Notes under the pieces: generated by a model
The model's database searches: none
Told to the model about the DNA's origin: nothing
Seen by the model: the letters and a program-made list of their open reading frames with translations, nothing else
Shown: one piece after another, positions 61,155 to 64,000 of the stretch
How the letters are laid out: every line of letters starts with the position of its first letter
How positions within the stretch are numbered: position 1 is the stretch's first letter
Assembly: GCA_047606545.1 (NCBI GenBank)
Contig: JASGEI010000003.1
Span: 1-64,000 of the forward strand
Direction of reading: 5' to 3'
DNA: 64,000 nt
From: JASGDC01 sp047606545
GTDB taxonomy: Bacteria > Actinomycetota > Actinomycetes > Actinomycetales > Micrococcaceae
Position numbers and translations under genes: made by a program

Positions 61155-61988
61155 ATGACACAACCATTGCTTGCACATCAGACTTCAGCTGGGCGAATGT
61201 ATTCACGTTCGCCAGAAGAACCACCAAAAGTTCCGTCAATTACTACTATTATTTCCCAAGAAGATAAAGACTTAGGCGGTTGGCATGCATATATGGCTAC
61301 GCAAGCTCTCATTAAAGATGAGCGTCTTGCTACTGCTGATTTGAATATGCGTCGTCGAATTGCCAGAGAATCTGTGTCTGCTTCTGAAACTTACCGTGAT
61401 GCAGCAGCGACTCGTGGTGATCGAGTGCACTATTATTGTGAACAATATTCAAAGAAGATATTAGGTCTGGATAACGATTTGGAAGCAGCTTTGGAAGATT
61501 TGCAAAAGCGTGGTGAGCAAGGCTTTGTCCAGCAGTTTGAACAATGGTTTAGCATGTATAAAGTTGAGCCCGTTATGACTGAAGTTACTGTTTGGAATGC
61601 TAGTCTAGGCTATGCTGGCACTTTGGATCTTATTGCACGCATTAATGGTCGTTTATGTATTGTCGATTATAAGACTAAAAGCGTCGACCGTTCTGGAAAA
61701 ATTAAACCATTAAGCACGGATGTAGTGATGCAATTAGCGGCTGGAGCACAAGCTGAGGAATACTATGAAGAGGAAGACGGACAATGGTATGACTGGCCTT
61801 TTGCAGAAGAGCCACTATTAATTGCTCTTGGTTTGGCGAATACTGATCATAAACCAGTAATGGTTAATTCGGAGGCATTGCGCCCATATTGGTTGAAGTT
61901 CTGGAGCTTAAAGCAGGTTTGGGAAGCGAATCGGGTTACTAAAAAGATTGCTAATCCGTTGCAACAGTTACCAGTTCCACCCCAATAA
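61155..61988 (+). CDS. PD-(D/E)XK nuclease superfamily (RecB/Cas4-like) protein
   Basis: 277 residues. The nuclease core is visible as RGDRVHYYCE (helix His/Glu), EVTVWNASLGYAGTLDLIARI (catalytic Asp) and RLCIVDYKTKS (D-x-K), then a QL/QAEEY helix (VMQLAAGAQAEEYYE). This is the RecB-family exonuclease/Cas4-like fold of single-stranded or double-strand-end processing nucleases. No cysteine cluster is seen, so it is not a classic Cas4. It lies upstream of def-fmt-rsmB, where from memory priA is common. The start has a weak ribosome site (AGGTAA). Confidence 0.82.
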   Translation: MTQPLLAHQTSAGRMYSRSPEEPPKVPSITTIISQEDKDLGGWHAYMATQALIKDERLATADLNMRRRIARESVSASETYRDAAATRGDRVHYYCEQYSKKILGLDNDLEAALEDLQKRGEQGFVQQFEQWFSMYKVEPVMTEVTVWNASLGYAGTLDLIARINGRLCIVDYKTKSVDRSGKIKPLSTDVVMQLAAGAQAEEYYEEEDGQWYDWPFAEEPLLIALGLANTDHKPVMVNSEALRPYWLKFWSLKQVWEANRVTKKIANPLQQLPVPPQ

Positions 61989-62005
61989 CAAGTAAAATAG
62001 AACTG

Positions 62006-62563
62006 ATGAGTATTTTAGAAGTTAGAACCTTTGGCGACCCAGTACTTTTTAGTGTTGCTGATGAGGTAAAAAAGTTTGATGGCAAGTTAAAGACGTTGAT
62101 TGCTGACATGGTTGAAACTATGGTTGAGGTCGAAGGGGTTGGTCTTGCAGCTCCACAAGTTGGTGTTGGCTTGCGACTTTTTACTTATCATGTTGATGGT
62201 GAGATTGGACATGTGATTAACCCAAAACTTGAGGTTGATAATAACGAATTACAATATGAACATGAAGGATGTTTATCTGCACCAAGTTTGTCTTATGCGA
62301 CCCCTAGACCAAAATTCTCTAAAGTAACAGGTTTTAATCAAGATGGTAATGAGATTGAAGTTTCTGGTGCTGGTTTAATGGCACGAGTTTTGCAGCATGA
62401 ATGTGATCACTTAGATGGGAAATTGTTTATTTCACGTTTGGAGAAAGACAATCGTAAAGACGCCATGCAGAAGTTACGCAAAGGTGTTTACGATGCCAAA
62501 TCAAATGTGATTAAACGACAACGTAGCAATGCAGTTTCGTCTAGTTTTTTCAAAGGAGCTTAA
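62006..62563 (+). CDS. def: Peptide deformylase (second copy)
   Basis: 185 residues with canonical GVGLAAPQVG, EGCLSAPS and QHECDHLDG. By sequence and by its place directly before fmt this is the housekeeping deformylase. It ends where fmt begins (TAA-TTG). The gene starts 18 bases after the nuclease-like gene. Confidence 0.95.
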   Translation: MSILEVRTFGDPVLFSVADEVKKFDGKLKTLIADMVETMVEVEGVGLAAPQVGVGLRLFTYHVDGEIGHVINPKLEVDNNELQYEHEGCLSAPSLSYATPRPKFSKVTGFNQDGNEIEVSGAGLMARVLQHECDHLDGKLFISRLEKDNRKDAMQKLRKGVYDAKSNVIKRQRSNAVSSSFFKGA

Positions 62564-63487
62564 TTGAAGATTTTATTTGCTGGAACTCCAGAAGTGGCAG
62601 TTCCTGCTCTGCAAACCTTGTTAGATTCTGATAATGAGGTTGTAGGTGTGCTTACTCGTCCTGATGTGCCATTGGGACGGAAGAAAGTTATGACACCTTC
62701 ACCAGTGGCACAGTTGGCTGAAACTAGCAATATCCCAGTAATTAAAGCAACTAAAATTACTGACGACGTATTGCAAAAACTAACGGAACTTGGTGCTGAG
62801 TTAGCAGTAGTAGTAGCTTATGGTGCTTTGATTCCACAAAAAACATTAGATGCTATTGAAAATGGCTGGATTAATATCCATTTCTCGTTATTGCCAAAGT
62901 ATCGTGGAGCTGCTCCAGCACAACGAGCTATCATGGCTGGCGATGATAAAACAGGTGTTTCAATTTTTGAGCTTGAAGCTGGAATGGATACTGGAGCATT
63001 GTATGCACAATGGGAAGTTGATTTAAATGATGAAACTACTAGTGGTGAATTGTTAGAAATCCTTGCTGATGATAGTACGGATAAGTTATTAGAAGTAATT
63101 TCTGACATCTCAGCCGGTAAAAAACCAGAGCCACAGACTGGCGAAGCTACTAAAGCAGATAAGTTAACTATTGAAGATGCGCATGTAGATTTTAATAAAG
63201 AGGCAAGATTAGTGCAGCGCCAGATTAATGGTGTTACTCCAGAGCCTGGAGCTTGGGCTTTGCTTGATGAAAAACGTTTTAAAATTCATAAGAGTAAAAT
63301 TTCTGCAGAAAACAACAACTTAACTGCAGGGCAACTAGAATTTATTGCGAAAAAGCCAGCAAAGCTTTTAGTTGGTACTGCAAGCAAGCCACTTGAATTG
63401 TTAGAGGTGCAACCATTTGGGAAGAAGCGTATGAACGCTGCTGATTATGCTCGTGGTGCAGATTTAACGAATAAGGTGCTGGTATGA
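62564..63487 (+). CDS. fmt: Methionyl-tRNA formyltransferase
   Basis: 307 residues from a TTG immediately after the def stop; AAAGGAG lies upstream inside def. The catalytic region shows NIHFSLLPKYRGAAPAQRAI (Asn, His) and the Asp in MDTGALY. The C-terminal domain binds tRNA. It formylates initiator Met-tRNA. Its stop overlaps rsmB by 4 bases (ATGA). Confidence 0.96.
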   Translation: MKILFAGTPEVAVPALQTLLDSDNEVVGVLTRPDVPLGRKKVMTPSPVAQLAETSNIPVIKATKITDDVLQKLTELGAELAVVVAYGALIPQKTLDAIENGWINIHFSLLPKYRGAAPAQRAIMAGDDKTGVSIFELEAGMDTGALYAQWEVDLNDETTSGELLEILADDSTDKLLEVISDISAGKKPEPQTGEATKADKLTIEDAHVDFNKEARLVQRQINGVTPEPGAWALLDEKRFKIHKSKISAENNNLTAGQLEFIAKKPAKLLVGTASKPLELLEVQPFGKKRMNAADYARGADLTNKVLV

Positions 63488-64000
63488 GTAAAACACAGGT
63501 TAGTTATTCAAGATTAGCTGCGTATGAAGTATTGGCACAGGTTAGTGAAGAAGATGCTTATGCTAACTTAGCTTTACAAAAAGTCCTTAACCGTAAGAAT
63601 CTTTCTGCTGAAGATGCAGCTTTTACTACTGAGCTGGTTAATGGTGCAATTCGTAATCAATTTTTCTATGAAAATATTTTAAAACAGGTTATTGATAGAC
63701 CACTTGAAAAAGTTGATGAGAAAGTTCTTAATGTTTTATATCTAGGCATTCATCAATTACTTGGCATGAGAGTATCTGACTATGCAGCTTTGGATCAAAG
63801 CGTTTCATTAGCAAAAAAGGTTGCAGGGATTAGTACTGGTAGTTTCGTAAATGCAATTTTACGTAATGCTTCTAATAAAGATCGTAATGAATGGTTAGAT
63901 GAAATTTTAAGTACTAAATCTGATCCGTTAGAACGGTTAGCAATCGAATATTCACACCCTATTTGGATTGTGCGTTCATTAAAGCAGAGCTTAATCATCA
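63484..64000 (+). CDS. rsmB: 16S rRNA (cytosine-5)-methyltransferase RsmB, N-terminal part
   Basis: 172 codons are present and the gene runs past the window end. The visible part is the NusB-like N-terminal RNA-binding domain (SRLAAYEVLAQV, FTTELVNGAIRN, VLNVLYLGIHQLLGM, SFVNAILRN). The methyltransferase domain lies outside. The overlap with fmt and the order def-fmt-rsmB support the call. Confidence 0.93.
   Translation, partial: MSKTQVSYSRLAAYEVLAQVSEEDAYANLALQKVLNRKNLSAEDAAFTTELVNGAIRNQFFYENILKQVIDRPLEKVDEKVLNVLYLGIHQLLGMRVSDYAALDQSVSLAKKVAGISTGSFVNAILRNASNKDRNEWLDEILSTKSDPLERLAIEYSHPIWIVRSLKQSLII

Noticed and set aside
61155..61988. Cas4 protein and a possible CRISPR system
   Set aside because: No cysteine cluster, no cas genes and no repeat-spacer array anywhere in the window.

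Overview
The window is an AT-rich (about 40% G+C by eye), gene-dense stretch of a bacterial chromosome. Gene content points to a low-GC member of the Actinomycetia. It carries NucS (the non-canonical mismatch-repair endonuclease of Actinobacteria and Archaea), DUF3145, DUF3039 and DUF3046 proteins, ThyX, and the order ftsK-pgsA-cinA/pncC-clgR-DUF3046-recA-recX-miaB-miaA-dapF typical of actinobacteria. I cannot name genus or species. No phage, insertion sequence or CRISPR array was seen.

Layout. 1-6.2 kb (+): 3' part of a seven-bladed RCC1-like propeller protein, then the competence/recombination set yraN-comM-dprA-xerC and DUF3145. 6.3-17.2 kb (-): a PucR-type regulator, a membrane-anchored EEP phosphatase, an FAD/Fe-S D-lactate-type dehydrogenase, citrate synthase with an MBL hydrolase, dapC-fdxA with a small membrane protein, and typA. 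17.4-21.6 kb: alcohol dehydrogenase and HIT protein (+), nagA and nucS (-), and an alpha/beta hydrolase (+). 21.8-26.1 kb: an AI-2E-type permease (-), then an envelope cluster of two unknown proteins plus a CnoX-like thioredoxin (+). 26.1-33.2 kb (+): malic enzyme, nagB, DUF3039, dapB, a small membrane protein, thyX, dapA and RNase J. 33.3-44.7 kb (+): ftsK to dapF and a GrpB-family protein. 44.7-50.4 kb (-): an RNase H/phosphatase fusion, nif3, an acetyltransferase, tandem MFS paralogues and yaaA. 50.5-60.1 kb, mixed: PEBP protein, RNase P RNA, hipBA, a TetR/membrane-protein pair, a GyrI-like protein, a methyltransferase, a first peptide deformylase, an acyl-CoA dehydrogenase, an acetyltransferase and a cupin. 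60.2-60.5 kb (-): three tRNAs. 61.2-64 kb (+): a PD-(D/E)XK nuclease-like protein, a second deformylase, fmt and the start of rsmB.

How the genes work together. dapA, dapB, dapC and dapF supply diaminopimelate/lysine. nagA and nagB feed amino sugars into glycolysis. Citrate synthase, malic enzyme and the D-lactate-type dehydrogenase are central carbon genes. recA/recX/comM/dprA/nucS form a DNA repair and uptake set. Many operon partners overlap by 1, 4 or exactly 8 bases.

Most interesting signals: a tRNA-Gly(UCC) with altered D- and T-loop elbow positions but intact glycine identity elements; a ~120-base element in two distant copies with an identical 17-base loop and compensatory stem changes; a second, 45-57-base dispersed repeat in three copies at gene ends; an acyl-CoA dehydrogenase lacking Glu at both usual catalytic positions; an RNase H fusion whose phosphatase half has lost its RHG motif; and several promoters whose -10 box sits 6-8 bases before the ATG, suggesting leaderless mRNAs.
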